Assembly (NCBI GenBank): GCA_963782255.1
Contig: CAWAIS010000001.1
Span: 5,456,001-5,520,000, forward strand
DNA length: 64,000 nt
DNA from: Roseiarcus sp963782255
Lineage (GTDB): Bacteria > Pseudomonadota > Alphaproteobacteria > Rhizobiales > Beijerinckiaceae
Reading direction: 5' to 3'
Shown here: piece by piece, positions 51,640 through 60,019 of the stretch
Numbering within the stretch: position 1 is the stretch's first letter
Layout: each line of letters opens with the position of its first letter
The notes under the pieces: generated by a model
The model's database searches: none
Seen by the model: only the letters and a program-made list of their open reading frames with translations
What the model was told of the DNA's origin: nothing
Position numbers and translations under genes: made by a program

Positions 51640-53106
51640 ATGACGATCGACAGCCCAGCCACGCCTGATTCCGCGCCGTCTTTTCCCGGCGCGGCGCAGG
51701 CTGGCGCCCACGGCGGGCGGCGCTGGCGACTGCCGATTGCCTATCGATCGATCCCCGCCGCGGCGTTGGCGATAGACCTCGTGTTGATCGTCTCATGCGC
51801 CGTCGGCGCGGAAATCCTCTATCACGACGTTCCGATCGCAATCGAAGGGGAGTTCTCTCACACCATTTCCGCGGCGACATTCGTCGCCGTGCTGTTCGTT
51901 GCGGTCATGCGCGTGCAGAAGCTCTACAGCCCAGCTCGGCTGGTCGTCATGGACGATCAGACCCGAAGCGTGCTCAGCGCCTGGTGCGGAGCGTTCCTGA
52001 TCCTGGCCTCCGGCGTCTTCACCTGGGGCGTCAGCCACGATCTCTCCCGGGGAGACATTCTGCTCTTCTGGGCTCTCGGGGTCGTCGCGCTTCTTGCCCA
52101 TCGGGCGGCCTGGCGCTTCGTGTTGCCGCGCGCGCTTGAGAGCGGCGCCCTGCGCGGGCGCACGGCGGTCAGCCTCACCTGCGAGGACACGGTTCCGCAG
52201 CGTTTCGTCGAGAACCTGACCCGCCACGGCTATCACATCGTGGCGCATTTCCACGTTCCCTCAGGCGAATCCGTCGCCGACGAGGTGGTCGACAATGTGA
52301 TCGCGACGTGCAGGGCGGCCGAGATCGAGGAGGTCGTTCTCTTCGTCGATCCCGAGCGCATGGCGCATATCCGCTCGATCGCGCGGCGCTTGCGCGTGCT
52401 TCCGCTGCCGGTGACGTTCGTGCCCTTCGGCACGCTCGCGCAACTCTTCCAGCGCGCCCACTACGACATCGGCGACACGGTCGCGATCGAACTGCAACGC
52501 GCGGCGCTCACCCCCTTGGAACAGGCGCTCAAACGACTTGCGGACATTGTCGTCTCGTTGGGGGCGCTGATCTGCCTGGCGCCGCTGATGCTCGTTGCGG
52601 CCATCGCGATCAAGGCGGATTCGAACGGTCCGATCTTCTTTCGGCAAACCCGCCACGGCTTCAACGGCCGGCCGTTCGCCATCTACAAGTTCAGATCGAT
52701 GAGCGTGATGGAGGATGGCGACGTTGTTCGCCAGGCGCAAAGAGGCGACGCGCGCATCACCCGCGTCGGCTACTGGCTCAGGCGATTCAGCATCGACGAA
52801 CTCCCCCAGCTCCTGAATGTTCTCTTTGGCGACATGTCGATCGTGGGGCCGCGTCCCCACGCCTCCGCTCACGACCGGTACTTCACCTCGGCAATCGAGA
52901 AGTATGCGTTCAGGCATCACGTCAAGTCGGGTATAACGGGCTGGGCGCAAGTGTGTGGCGCGCGGGGAGAGACGGACACGCTCGAGAAGATGCAAAAGCG
53001 GGTCGAGCTTGATCTCTGGTACATCAACAACTGGAGCGTTTGGCTGGATATCTCGATTATGATAAGGACGGTTTTCGTAGTCTTTTCAGGAGAAAACGCG
53101 CACTGA
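51640..53106 (+). CDS. Polyprenyl glycosylphosphotransferase (exopolysaccharide initiating enzyme)
   Basis: A 488-residue membrane enzyme of the WcaJ/ExoY type. The N-terminal half has four hydrophobic segments and a CoA-binding-like domain (ALRGRTAVSLTCEDTVPQ, EVVLFVDPERMAH). The C-terminal bacterial sugar transferase domain has the hydrophobic hairpin SLGALICLAPLMLVAAIAIK, FFRQTRHGFNGRPFAIYKF, RFSIDELPQLLNVLFGDMS and VGPRPHASAHD. It transfers a sugar-1-phosphate from a nucleotide sugar to undecaprenyl phosphate, starting a repeat unit. It is followed on the same strand by an exosortase, a pairing usual in exosortase-linked polysaccharide loci. Confidence 0.93.
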   Translation: MTIDSPATPDSAPSFPGAAQAGAHGGRRWRLPIAYRSIPAAALAIDLVLIVSCAVGAEILYHDVPIAIEGEFSHTISAATFVAVLFVAVMRVQKLYSPARLVVMDDQTRSVLSAWCGAFLILASGVFTWGVSHDLSRGDILLFWALGVVALLAHRAAWRFVLPRALESGALRGRTAVSLTCEDTVPQRFVENLTRHGYHIVAHFHVPSGESVADEVVDNVIATCRAAEIEEVVLFVDPERMAHIRSIARRLRVLPLPVTFVPFGTLAQLFQRAHYDIGDTVAIELQRAALTPLEQALKRLADIVVSLGALICLAPLMLVAAIAIKADSNGPIFFRQTRHGFNGRPFAIYKFRSMSVMEDGDVVRQAQRGDARITRVGYWLRRFSIDELPQLLNVLFGDMSIVGPRPHASAHDRYFTSAIEKYAFRHHVKSGITGWAQVCGARGETDTLEKMQKRVELDLWYINNWSVWLDISIMIRTVFVVFSGENAH

Positions 53107-53186
53107 GCGCGCCGAGGAGATCGGGTTTTCGGGGGGACGCGCCGGCTCCGTTCTGGCGGCGTGGGTTGTCCAGAAGCGGGTTTGGC

Positions 53187-54128
53187 ATGTCAGTCGAGTC
53201 ACTCAAATCGGAGCATGTCGCGGCAGCCGCGGCTCCGGCGCGCGCGGCGGCGCGCCGCGCGACGGACCTCCTCTACCTCGTCGCGATGGCGGGATCGTTC
53301 CTGATTGCTTACACGCCAACCTACATCACCCTGGCGAAGGGGCCCTGGCAAACCGAGCAGGAAGGGCACGGACCGCTGATCATGGCTGCGGCAGCGTGGC
53401 TCGCCTGGCAGCAGCGCGGAAAACTGGCTTCCCTCGCCCTGAAACCCGCGCCGCTCGCGGGCTGGGCGATTCTGATCGTGTCCCTTATGATCATGGTCCT
53501 CACCCGATCGCAGAATATCCTCATGGTCGAGGTCGCGACTCAGATCCCGGTGCTCTTGGGCTGCCTGCTTATGGTCGGAGGCTGGCCGCTTGCGCGCGTG
53601 TTCGGCTTTCCGCTGGCGTTCCTGATCTTCTCGCTGCCGCCGCCAGGCTGGGTCATGGACGCCTTCACGGTGCCGCTGAAGGCCTGGATATCCGATCTCG
53701 TGGCCAATTTCCTCTACGCGCTCGATTATCCGATCGCGCAGAACGGCGTCATCATCATGATCGGCCCGTACGAGCTCATGGTGAAGGACGCCTGCTCGGG
53801 CATGAATTCGATCTTCGCCCTGTCGGCGATCGGCATCTTCTACGTTCACGAATTCGTTCATGACAACTGGATGCGAAAGCTTATCCTGGTCGCCTCGATC
53901 ATCCCGATTACGATTCTCGCCAACTTCTTCCGCGTGCTTGCGCTGGTGCTGGGGTCGTACTACCTCGGGCCGGACAGGATCGAGGGCCTCGTCCACGACG
54001 CGACCGGGATCGCGCTCTTCGTGTTTGCGCTCGCTCTGTTCTTCTGCCTCGACAGCGCGATCATCGCGGTCGGGTTTCTGCTGAGGAAGCTCATTTCAGG
54101 GCTTGGCGCAGCGTTGAAGCCGGGCTGA
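53187..54128 (+). CDS. Exosortase (XrtV-like)
   Basis: A 313-residue polytopic membrane transpeptidase with about eight transmembrane helices. The three catalytic residues are present: Cys203 (VKDACSGMNSIFAL), Arg249 (ANFFRVLALVLGSYYLG) and His270 (GLVHDATGIALFVF). Exosortases cut PEP-CTERM proteins at the membrane and hand them on, probably to a polysaccharide or lipid. The small protein encoded next fits the XrtV accessory protein family and the substrate at 56294 has the PEPxxWA form, both pointing to the XrtV subtype (from memory). I use the ATG at 53187; the frame upstream to 53040 overlaps the sugar transferase gene. Confidence 0.9.
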   Translation: MSVESLKSEHVAAAAAPARAAARRATDLLYLVAMAGSFLIAYTPTYITLAKGPWQTEQEGHGPLIMAAAAWLAWQQRGKLASLALKPAPLAGWAILIVSLMIMVLTRSQNILMVEVATQIPVLLGCLLMVGGWPLARVFGFPLAFLIFSLPPPGWVMDAFTVPLKAWISDLVANFLYALDYPIAQNGVIIMIGPYELMVKDACSGMNSIFALSAIGIFYVHEFVHDNWMRKLILVASIIPITILANFFRVLALVLGSYYLGPDRIEGLVHDATGIALFVFALALFFCLDSAIIAVGFLLRKLISGLGAALKPG

Positions 54129-54227
54129 CGCTGGCGGGCCCGCGTTTTTATGGCCGCTCGCGCGGTCGCGGGGCCAGGTGGACCTGGCGCTTGGGCGGGG
54201 GCGCCTGTTCGAACGGGGCGGGCGTGA

Positions 54228-54449
54228 ATGCATACTGTTTTCGATTTTGTGACAGTCACGTGTTTCGCGTGCGTGGTGCTCACGTATTTCATGTTCACCG
54301 AGGGGGGCATGAAGGTGCTCGCGCATTTCATGCTGCCTGCGGCCGCCTTCGCCATCGCCAACCAGCTCGGCAACCATGGGATGACGGTTCTCGCCGTGAT
54401 CCTGATCGTGGCCGGCATCGGCTACACCTACATCATTGTGCGACACTAA
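54228..54449 (+). CDS. Small exosortase-associated membrane protein (XrtV accessory-like)
   Basis: A 73-residue protein with two hydrophobic segments: FDFVTVTCFACVVLTYFMF and MTVLAVILIVAGIGYTYII, joined by LPAAAFAIANQLGNHG. The pattern of FDWVTV near the start and N-x-x-GN before the last helix matches the small accessory protein found beside XrtV-type exosortases, as I remember it. It follows the exosortase by 99 bases. Function is not defined beyond this association. Confidence 0.75.
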   Translation: MHTVFDFVTVTCFACVVLTYFMFTEGGMKVLAHFMLPAAAFAIANQLGNHGMTVLAVILIVAGIGYTYIIVRH

Positions 54450-54464
54450 GGCCGCTCGGGGCCG

Positions 54465-54983
54465 TTACGCGCTTTCTGCGCTCGGGGCCGGCGCACGCGG
54501 GCGGCGCAAACGGCGGATCGGCCAGGCGCAAAGATGCGTCGCGGCCCAACCCCAGAGAGCGGCGAGACCGGCGGCGACAATCGCTTCGAGAGAGACCGGC
54601 GCGGCCGGCTCGTAGGCATCGAGCGTGCGCCGCGCGACTTCAGGGTCGAAGTCTTTGACGAACACGTAGAGGCGGGCCAGCGGGCCTGCGGACGCCATCG
54701 CGTCGAGCTCATCCTGCAGGCGTTCAGCCCGGGCGATCGTCGCCGCCATCGCCTGACCGCGCTCGCGCGCCAGCGGATCGCCGTTCTCCTCGAGCCTGCC
54801 GATCGCCTGGGGCGGCGTTAGGCTTTCGCGCGACGCCTCCTCGTCGAAAGCCGAGACGATCCGCTTGAGCTCGTCGAGCGCGCCGCCGATCCGCTGGCGA
54901 TACTGCTGCGCGAATTCCGGCGCCTGCGAGCCCAAAAGACCGGCGACGATCGCGACCGCCAAAGCAAGCCTTCGCACAAACAA
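54465..54983 (-). CDS. DUF2937 family protein
   Basis: A 172-residue protein with an N-terminal hydrophobic signal or anchor (LALAVAIVAGLLGSQAPEF), then a coiled helical part (QQYRQRIGGALDELKRIVSAFDEEA, RERGQAMAATIARAERLQDEL) and a second hydrophobic helix near the C-terminus (LEAIVAAGLAALWGWAATHL). The sequence EFAQQYRQRLGGALDEL-type motif is typical of DUF2937, a proteobacterial family of unknown function. Convergent with the accessory protein gene and divergent from mog. Confidence 0.82.
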   Translation of the reverse strand: MFVRRLALAVAIVAGLLGSQAPEFAQQYRQRIGGALDELKRIVSAFDEEASRESLTPPQAIGRLEENGDPLARERGQAMAATIARAERLQDELDAMASAGPLARLYVFVKDFDPEVARRTLDAYEPAAPVSLEAIVAAGLAALWGWAATHLCAWPIRRLRRPRAPAPSAESA

Positions 54984-55146
54984 CGGGGCCGCCCTCCGGA
55001 TGGGCCCTCGAAGATATAGGCTTGCGGCGATGCCGATGCGACCCCAAGCAATCGCGGGCCCCGCAATGGTTTTGGGGCGGGCCGCGAAACGCGCTATTTT
55101 GAAGAGGCGCCGCCTCCCGGGCGCGAAATCCTATGCGAGGGAAGCC

Positions 55147-55680
55147 TTGGCCGACATTATCCCGATCGGCGTCGTGACCGTTTCCGACCGCGCCTCGCGC
55201 GGCGTCTATGAGGATAAAGGGGGACCGGGCGTCGAGGCGGCGCTCGAGCAGCTGCTCGCCTCGCCCTGGCGGCCCGTGCGCCGGCTCGTGCCCGACGAGC
55301 GGCCGGCGATCGAGGCGGCGCTGATCGCGCTCGCCGACGACGAGCGCTGCCCGTTGATCCTGACGACCGGGGGCACCGGACCCGCCCCGCGCGACGTGAC
55401 CCCCGAGGCGACGGAGGCCGTCTGCGACCGCATCCTGCCCGGCTTCGGCGAGCTCATGCGGTCGACGAGCCTGCGCGAAGTGCCGACGGCGATCCTGTCG
55501 CGCCAGCTCGCCGGCACACGCGGCGCGAGCCTCATCATCAATCTGCCGGGCAAGCCGGCGGCGATCCGCACCTGCCTCGACGCGGTCTTTTCCGCCGTCC
55601 CCTATTGCATCGACCTCATCGGCGGGGCGAGGTTGGAGACGAACCCCGAGTTCTGCACGGCCTTTCGACCGAAGGCCTGA
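55147..55680 (+). CDS. mog: Molybdopterin adenylyltransferase (MogA/MoaB-type)
   Basis: A 177-residue MoCF-biosynthesis-fold protein. IPIGVVTVSDRASRGVYEDKGGP at the start, ILTTGGTGPAPRDVTPEATEAV with the substrate-binding TTGGTG loop, and INLPGKPAAIRTCLDAV near the end. It adenylylates molybdopterin before molybdate insertion. I choose a TTG start at 55147, which gives the expected N-terminus and has AGGGAA upstream. Longer in-frame starts (for example ATG at 55029) would add an unconserved basic leader. Monocistronic. Confidence 0.9.
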   Translation: MADIIPIGVVTVSDRASRGVYEDKGGPGVEAALEQLLASPWRPVRRLVPDERPAIEAALIALADDERCPLILTTGGTGPAPRDVTPEATEAVCDRILPGFGELMRSTSLREVPTAILSRQLAGTRGASLIINLPGKPAAIRTCLDAVFSAVPYCIDLIGGARLETNPEFCTAFRPKA

Positions 55681-56290
55681 GCGTCAAATATTGCACACTA
55701 TAGCAAAGTGCTATTTTCCAGGCCGCGGCCGCATCGAATTTGGATTTCCTTGGAAAACCTTCATTTCGCTCGGTTTTACCCCCAAAAGCGGGGTTGGAAA
55801 AGCTTGGATTTCCTTGGATTCTCTCGTCCGAATCGAGCCTTTTCAATGGGTTACAAGGGACTTTACGAAAAAAATTTTTCCCGCGCTTTCTGGCCCCTTG
55901 GAGCTTCGCCCTGGGACCGGGGGCGGGAGCCCGCGGGGAAGCGAATTCGCCGCTAAGAGCGTCCGGCGCCGCGCGGCTCCGTCCCGGCTGGCGCGGGCGC
56001 CGCTATCCGCCGGAGCGGAGAGATGCGGGTTGAAAATGTTTCTTTCGAGCATGATTCGAGGATAGCACGTATTATGATTTTCAGGAATAGTTTGTTGGCG
56101 CTGATCGCATTGGCTGTCGGCAGCTTGGTCGTCGCGGCCAAGGTCTAACGCTTGGCAGCCGAACGGGAATGCCGGGACAGGCGCGGCCGCCCCGCAACCG
56201 CTGCCTCGATGTCCATCCGCACTCGATCAGAGGGCAATTGAACAAGAAATCGGGCCTCGCCGCGAAGCGCTTTCGGCGCCCGCCGCTCGC
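55681..56290. other. Long intergenic region with short direct repeats
   Basis: About 610 bases without a convincing gene. 55690-55890 is AT-rich compared with the rest of the window and carries the 15-base repeats listed at 55740 plus a small hairpin ACCCC-CAAAAGC-GGGGT near 55780. A 24-codon hydrophobic open frame (56074-56148; MIFRNSLLALIALAVGSLVV) resembles a bare signal peptide and may be the relic of a secreted protein. The right part is ordinary GC-rich spacer. Confidence 0.5.
55740..55818. repeat. Pair of 15-base direct repeats
   Basis: TTGGATTTCCTTGGA occurs at 55740-55754 and again at 55804-55818, 64 bases apart, within an AT-rich stretch. The repeats are exact and their half TTGG/TTGGA is itself repeated inside the unit. 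They could be protein-binding sites or part of a dispersed element. Confidence 0.55.
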
Positions 56291-59200
56291 TCACGCCGCG
56301 AGCGATATCCTACGTCTATACAGCGCGAGGCCGGCGAGGCTGGCAAAACCCGCAACGAGCATCGCCCAGGTCGACGGCTCGGGAACGCCGCTGACGGACA
56401 GTTCGATCGATCCAGGCGGGCCCGCGGCGGCGTTCAGATCGAGGTAGTAGCCCACGTTATGACAGAGCCAGACGTCGGCGGAATACGCCGAACAGGCGAG
56501 GCCGTCGACCGAAAGGCCATCGAGACCAAGCGACAGCGCGCCGTCGCTCGCGACAAGATCGAACGTGTCTCCGGTCCCGAGATGGAAGCCCTCCGTCAGG
56601 TCGACCCCAAGGACGCCGTCAAGCGTCGCCTGCCCCGTGACAGTGAGCGAGCCGTATTGGCCCGCCATGTCGCCCGCGAGCGAGAAGTCGAGTTCGCCTG
56701 AACTGGACTGGTTGAAATCTCCCGTGATCGTCATCGGCGCCGTGATCATCAACGGATCGTTGGAGAATACGGTTCCGGCTCCGCCGTTGACGATGATGTT
56801 GTCGGAAATCGCGGTGTTCCCGCCGGCGAAGACGAGGTTGCCGGCGCCGATCGTGATCGTGCCGCCAGTCCACGCGCCGGAGGCCTTTCCCGTTCCGCCG
56901 TAGACGGTGACGCTCGCCTGGTTGTCGATCTCGACGTTGCCGACAATTTGGCCGCTGTTGGTGATCGGACCGATCGAGGCGGACGCTCCAGCGCTGTAAA
57001 TCGCGTCGCCCGCGGTCCCCGGCGACGGGCTGCTGCCCCCGGCGCCCCCGGCGATCAGGCCACTGTTGGCGAGCGCTCCGATCGTCCCGGAATTCGACAG
57101 GCCCGCGCCGCCCGCGCCGGCCGGAATGGTTGAGCCGAGGCCCGCGCCGCCGTGTCCTCCCTGGATCATGCCGCGGTTGGTGAGCGTTCCGATCGTTCCG
57201 GCATTCGCCACGCCCGCGCCGCCGGCGCCGCCACCGCCAACGCCGCCGCTACCGGCGCCGCCACCGGCGCCGCCATTGATCTTGCCGCTGTCGGCGAGCG
57301 ATCCGATCGTACCCGAATTCGACAGGCCCGCGCCTCCCGCCGCGCCCGGAAAGATAAAGGGACGGCCGGCGCCGCCGTCTCCGCCGCCGATCGTTCCGCT
57401 GTTCGTCAGCGTCATGATCGCGCCCGCGTTCGCCACGCCTGCGCCGCCCGCACCGGCTGCGCCGCCAGCGCCGCCATTGATCATGCCGGTCGCCTGGTTG
57501 CCAAGCGATCCGATCGTTGCGCCTTCGGCGTTCGCCACGCCCGCGCCGCCGGATTCCACGAAGCCGCTGTCTCCGCCGCCGATCGTCCCCTTATTGGTCA
57601 GGGTCGTGATCGTGCCGCCGTTCCCGACGCCCGCGCCGCCTGCTCCGCCCAAGGTGCTGCCGAAGCCGCCATCCCCGCCTCTGATCGCGCCGGTCGCTCG
57701 GATGATAAGCGAGCCGATCGTTGCGCCTTGGGTGTTCGACACGCCCGCCCCGCCAGCGCCTCCGGGGTTTTCACCTGTCCCGCCGCCGGTTCCGCCGCCG
57801 ATCGCGCCGGCGTTGGTGAGCGTCGTGACCACGCCAGCGTTGGCGACGCCGACGCCGCCCGCCCCAACGAAGAAACTGAGCGCAAAGCCGCCAACCCCGC
57901 CGCTGATTGTGGCGCCCGCGGCGTTGTCGAGCGATCCGATCGTTCCGCCTTGGGCATTCGACAGGCCGGCGCCGCCGCGCCCCGCGGGGCCGAAGCCGCT
58001 GCCGCCGGCGCCTCCGCTGATGGCGCCGGTGTTGGTCATTGCGCCGATTGCGCCGGCGTTCGACAGGCCCGTCTCGCCGGCGCCCGATTCGCTGGCACCC
58101 GCGCCGCCGCGGATGGCGCCACCGGCGCCGCCGGCGATCAGGCCACTGTTGGCGAGCGCTCCGATCGTCCCGGAATTCGACAGGCCCGCGCCGCCGGCGC
58201 CGCCGGCGAAGCCAATGGCGGCGCCGCCGGCGCCGCCATTGATCTTTCCGGAGTTTGTCAGAGTCGTGATCGCGCCAGCGTTCGCCGCGCCTGCGCCGCC
58301 GCCGCCTGCGCTGTCGGATGCTCCTCCTCCTCCGCCGCCGCTGATCGCGCCGCGGTTGGTCAGAGTCGTGATCGCGCCCGTGTTCGCCACGCCCGAGCCG
58401 CCCGGGCCGCCGAGCCTCCCTCCGTCGCCGCCGGCGCCGCCGGTGATCGCTTCGCCCGCCGCATTGGCCAGCGATCCGATTGAGCCGCTGCTCTCAATCG
58501 CGGCGGCGCCCACGCCGCTTATGCCGGCTCCGCCAATGCCGCTTCCGCCGCTGATCGCGCCACGGTTGACGAGGCTCGTGATTGTGCCCGCGTTGGACAG
58601 GCCCGCGCCGCCCGGGCCGCCAATGGTGGCGACGGAGAAGCCGCCGCCGCCCCTGATCGCGCCGCTGTTGGTCAGCGTGGCTATCTTGCCAACGTTGACC
58701 AAGCCCGCGCCGGCCGCCGCGCTGCTGCCGCCGGGGTGGCCGCCGCTGATTTCGCCGCTGTTGGTCAGCGTCGTGATCGCGCCCGCGTTCAACAGGCCCA
58801 CACCGCCCGCGCCTCCCGGGCGACCGAGTCCGCCGGTCCCGCCATTGACGGCGCCGCTGTTGGTGAGCGCGTATATAACGCCTGTGTTCACCATGCCCGT
58901 GCCGCCTGGGCCGCCATGGCTATCAAAGGCAAAGGACAGGGCTCCGCCGGCCCCGCCGTTGATGGCGCCGCTGTTCGTAAGCGTCGTGATGCTTCCGGCG
59001 TTCGACACGCCTATGCCCCCCGCGCCCCCGGAAAGGGCGGACCCGCCGGCGCCGCCGCTGATCGTTCCGCGGTTGGTCAGGATGGCTATCGTGCCCCCGT
59101 TGGACACGCCCGCGCCGCCCGCTCTGCCGGCCTCGCTGCCATGACCGCCAGCGCCGCCCAGGATGGCGCCGCTGTTGGTAAGCTTTGTCACCGTCCCGCT

Positions 59201-59800
59201 GTTCGACAGGGCCGTTCCGCCGGCGCCGCCGATAGCGCTTCCGGTTCCGCCGATTCCGCCGCTAAGGGCGCCATTGTTGGTCAGCGTGGCGATCGTTCCG
59301 GCGTTCGACAGACCCGCCCCGCCAGCTCCGCCGCCGAAAGTAGAGCCGTGAGTGTTACGGGCGCTAAAGCCTCCCTTGCCACCGCCGATCGCGCCGCTCG
59401 CCTCGTTGACCACCGTACCGACGCTAACGCCGGCGCCGACCAGGACCGCCACGCCGCCGGGGCCCGCAACCGGCGCCGCCACTCCGACGCCCCCGTTGAT
59501 TGCGCCGCTGTTGGTGAGCTGTGTCACCGAACAGGTCGACGCATCGACGCCTGTCGGTCCGCCCTGGATGCTGCCGCTGCTCGAGACTGTGATGGCGCCG
59601 CCCGTGCTGGAAACGGGACCGGGCGTTGGGACGCTGAAGATTTGGTCCCCGCCCGTGCAGGCGGCCCGCGCCGCCTCCGGCGCGCCGAGCGCCGCAAGGA
59701 CGACCAGCGAAGCGCCAGCCAGCAATGTTACGCGAGCGCGCGGAATAGGGGCCGCTGGCGTCGCAAAAGCATGACCATCGTCGGCGAGAACCGCATCCAT
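56291..59800 (-). CDS. Large glycine-rich repeat surface protein with PEP-CTERM anchor
   Basis: A 1169-residue secreted protein. An N-terminal signal (VTLLAGASLVVLAALGAPEAARA) is followed by about 25 tandem units of 25-45 residues with the core GTITTLTNSGAINGGAGG, expected to fold as a beta-helix like autotransporter passengers. A C-terminal region of about 220 residues (GTITIGAGNLVFAGGN, GSLTVTGQATLDGVLGVDL) resembles autotransporter-associated repeats and has two nearby Cys. The end is a PEP-CTERM signal: VPEPSTWAMLVAGFASLAGL followed by YRRR, of the PEPxxWA form cut by exosortase. The start at 59800 has GTGGAGG upstream. It is the likely substrate of the exosortase at 53187. Confidence 0.88.
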   Translation of the reverse strand: MDAVLADDGHAFATPAAPIPRARVTLLAGASLVVLAALGAPEAARAACTGGDQIFSVPTPGPVSSTGGAITVSSSGSIQGGPTGVDASTCSVTQLTNSGAINGGVGVAAPVAGPGGVAVLVGAGVSVGTVVNEASGAIGGGKGGFSARNTHGSTFGGGAGGAGLSNAGTIATLTNNGALSGGIGGTGSAIGGAGGTALSNSGTVTKLTNSGAILGGAGGHGSEAGRAGGAGVSNGGTIAILTNRGTISGGAGGSALSGGAGGIGVSNAGSITTLTNSGAINGGAGGALSFAFDSHGGPGGTGMVNTGVIYALTNSGAVNGGTGGLGRPGGAGGVGLLNAGAITTLTNSGEISGGHPGGSSAAAGAGLVNVGKIATLTNSGAIRGGGGFSVATIGGPGGAGLSNAGTITSLVNRGAISGGSGIGGAGISGVGAAAIESSGSIGSLANAAGEAITGGAGGDGGRLGGPGGSGVANTGAITTLTNRGAISGGGGGGASDSAGGGGAGAANAGAITTLTNSGKINGGAGGAAIGFAGGAGGAGLSNSGTIGALANSGLIAGGAGGAIRGGAGASESGAGETGLSNAGAIGAMTNTGAISGGAGGSGFGPAGRGGAGLSNAQGGTIGSLDNAAGATISGGVGGFALSFFVGAGGVGVANAGVVTTLTNAGAIGGGTGGGTGENPGGAGGAGVSNTQGATIGSLIIRATGAIRGGDGGFGSTLGGAGGAGVGNGGTITTLTNKGTIGGGDSGFVESGGAGVANAEGATIGSLGNQATGMINGGAGGAAGAGGAGVANAGAIMTLTNSGTIGGGDGGAGRPFIFPGAAGGAGLSNSGTIGSLADSGKINGGAGGGAGSGGVGGGGAGGAGVANAGTIGTLTNRGMIQGGHGGAGLGSTIPAGAGGAGLSNSGTIGALANSGLIAGGAGGSSPSPGTAGDAIYSAGASASIGPITNSGQIVGNVEIDNQASVTVYGGTGKASGAWTGGTITIGAGNLVFAGGNTAISDNIIVNGGAGTVFSNDPLMITAPMTITGDFNQSSSGELDFSLAGDMAGQYGSLTVTGQATLDGVLGVDLTEGFHLGTGDTFDLVASDGALSLGLDGLSVDGLACSAYSADVWLCHNVGYYLDLNAAAGPPGSIELSVSGVPEPSTWAMLVAGFASLAGLALYRRRISLAA
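56940..59560 (-). repeat. Tandem coding repeats of the PEP-CTERM protein
   Basis: About 25 degenerate units of 75-140 bases, on the coding strand rich in GGCGG and GCC. One stretch of 65 bases is identical at 57048-57112 and 58131-58195, 1083 bases apart, showing recent duplication or gene conversion within the array. The array produces very long open frames on the opposite strand, which are artefacts. Confidence 0.85.
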
Positions 59801-59884
59801 CGGGCGACCTCCACCATCAATGTGTTCGAACGTCAGAGGCGAGGTCAGAAGACATCGCTCTTCGCGCAAGATGCTTATTGTATG

Positions 59885-59909
59885 GTGAATATTTGCATGA
59901 ATACTTCAC
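59885..59909. promoter_or_regulatory. Inverted repeat in the divergent promoter region
   Basis: GTGAATATT and AATACTTCAC face each other with one unpaired base, around the centre TGCATG. The site is 85 bases upstream of the PEP-CTERM gene start and 110 bases upstream of the TPR-sulfotransferase start, in an AT-rich spacer that must contain both promoters. TTGACA at 59910 could be a -35 box for the plus-strand gene. Confidence 0.35.
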
Positions 59910-60019
59910 GTTGACAATCGTAAAGATGCTATCGGTGTATACATGTTGGCGCCGTCAGCTTGACGGACTTGAGCTTTACAAACCGCAATGCGACAATAAT
60001 CATCAGTCCCGCGAATATC

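Noticed and set aside
55691..56065. 124-residue open frame between mog and the PEP-CTERM gene
   Set aside because: It covers the AT-rich repeat stretch and then GC-rich spacer in one frame; all three frames are open over parts of it and none shows a domain.
57066..59144. 692-residue proline/alanine-rich open frame on the plus strand
   Set aside because: Antisense to the PEP-CTERM repeat array. Its repetitive PAPPAPP pattern is just the complement of the GGAGG-coding units.
56940..59560. Possible CRISPR-like or satellite array
   Set aside because: Units vary in length and sequence, keep a coding frame, and lack uniform short repeats with unique spacers. No cas gene is present.
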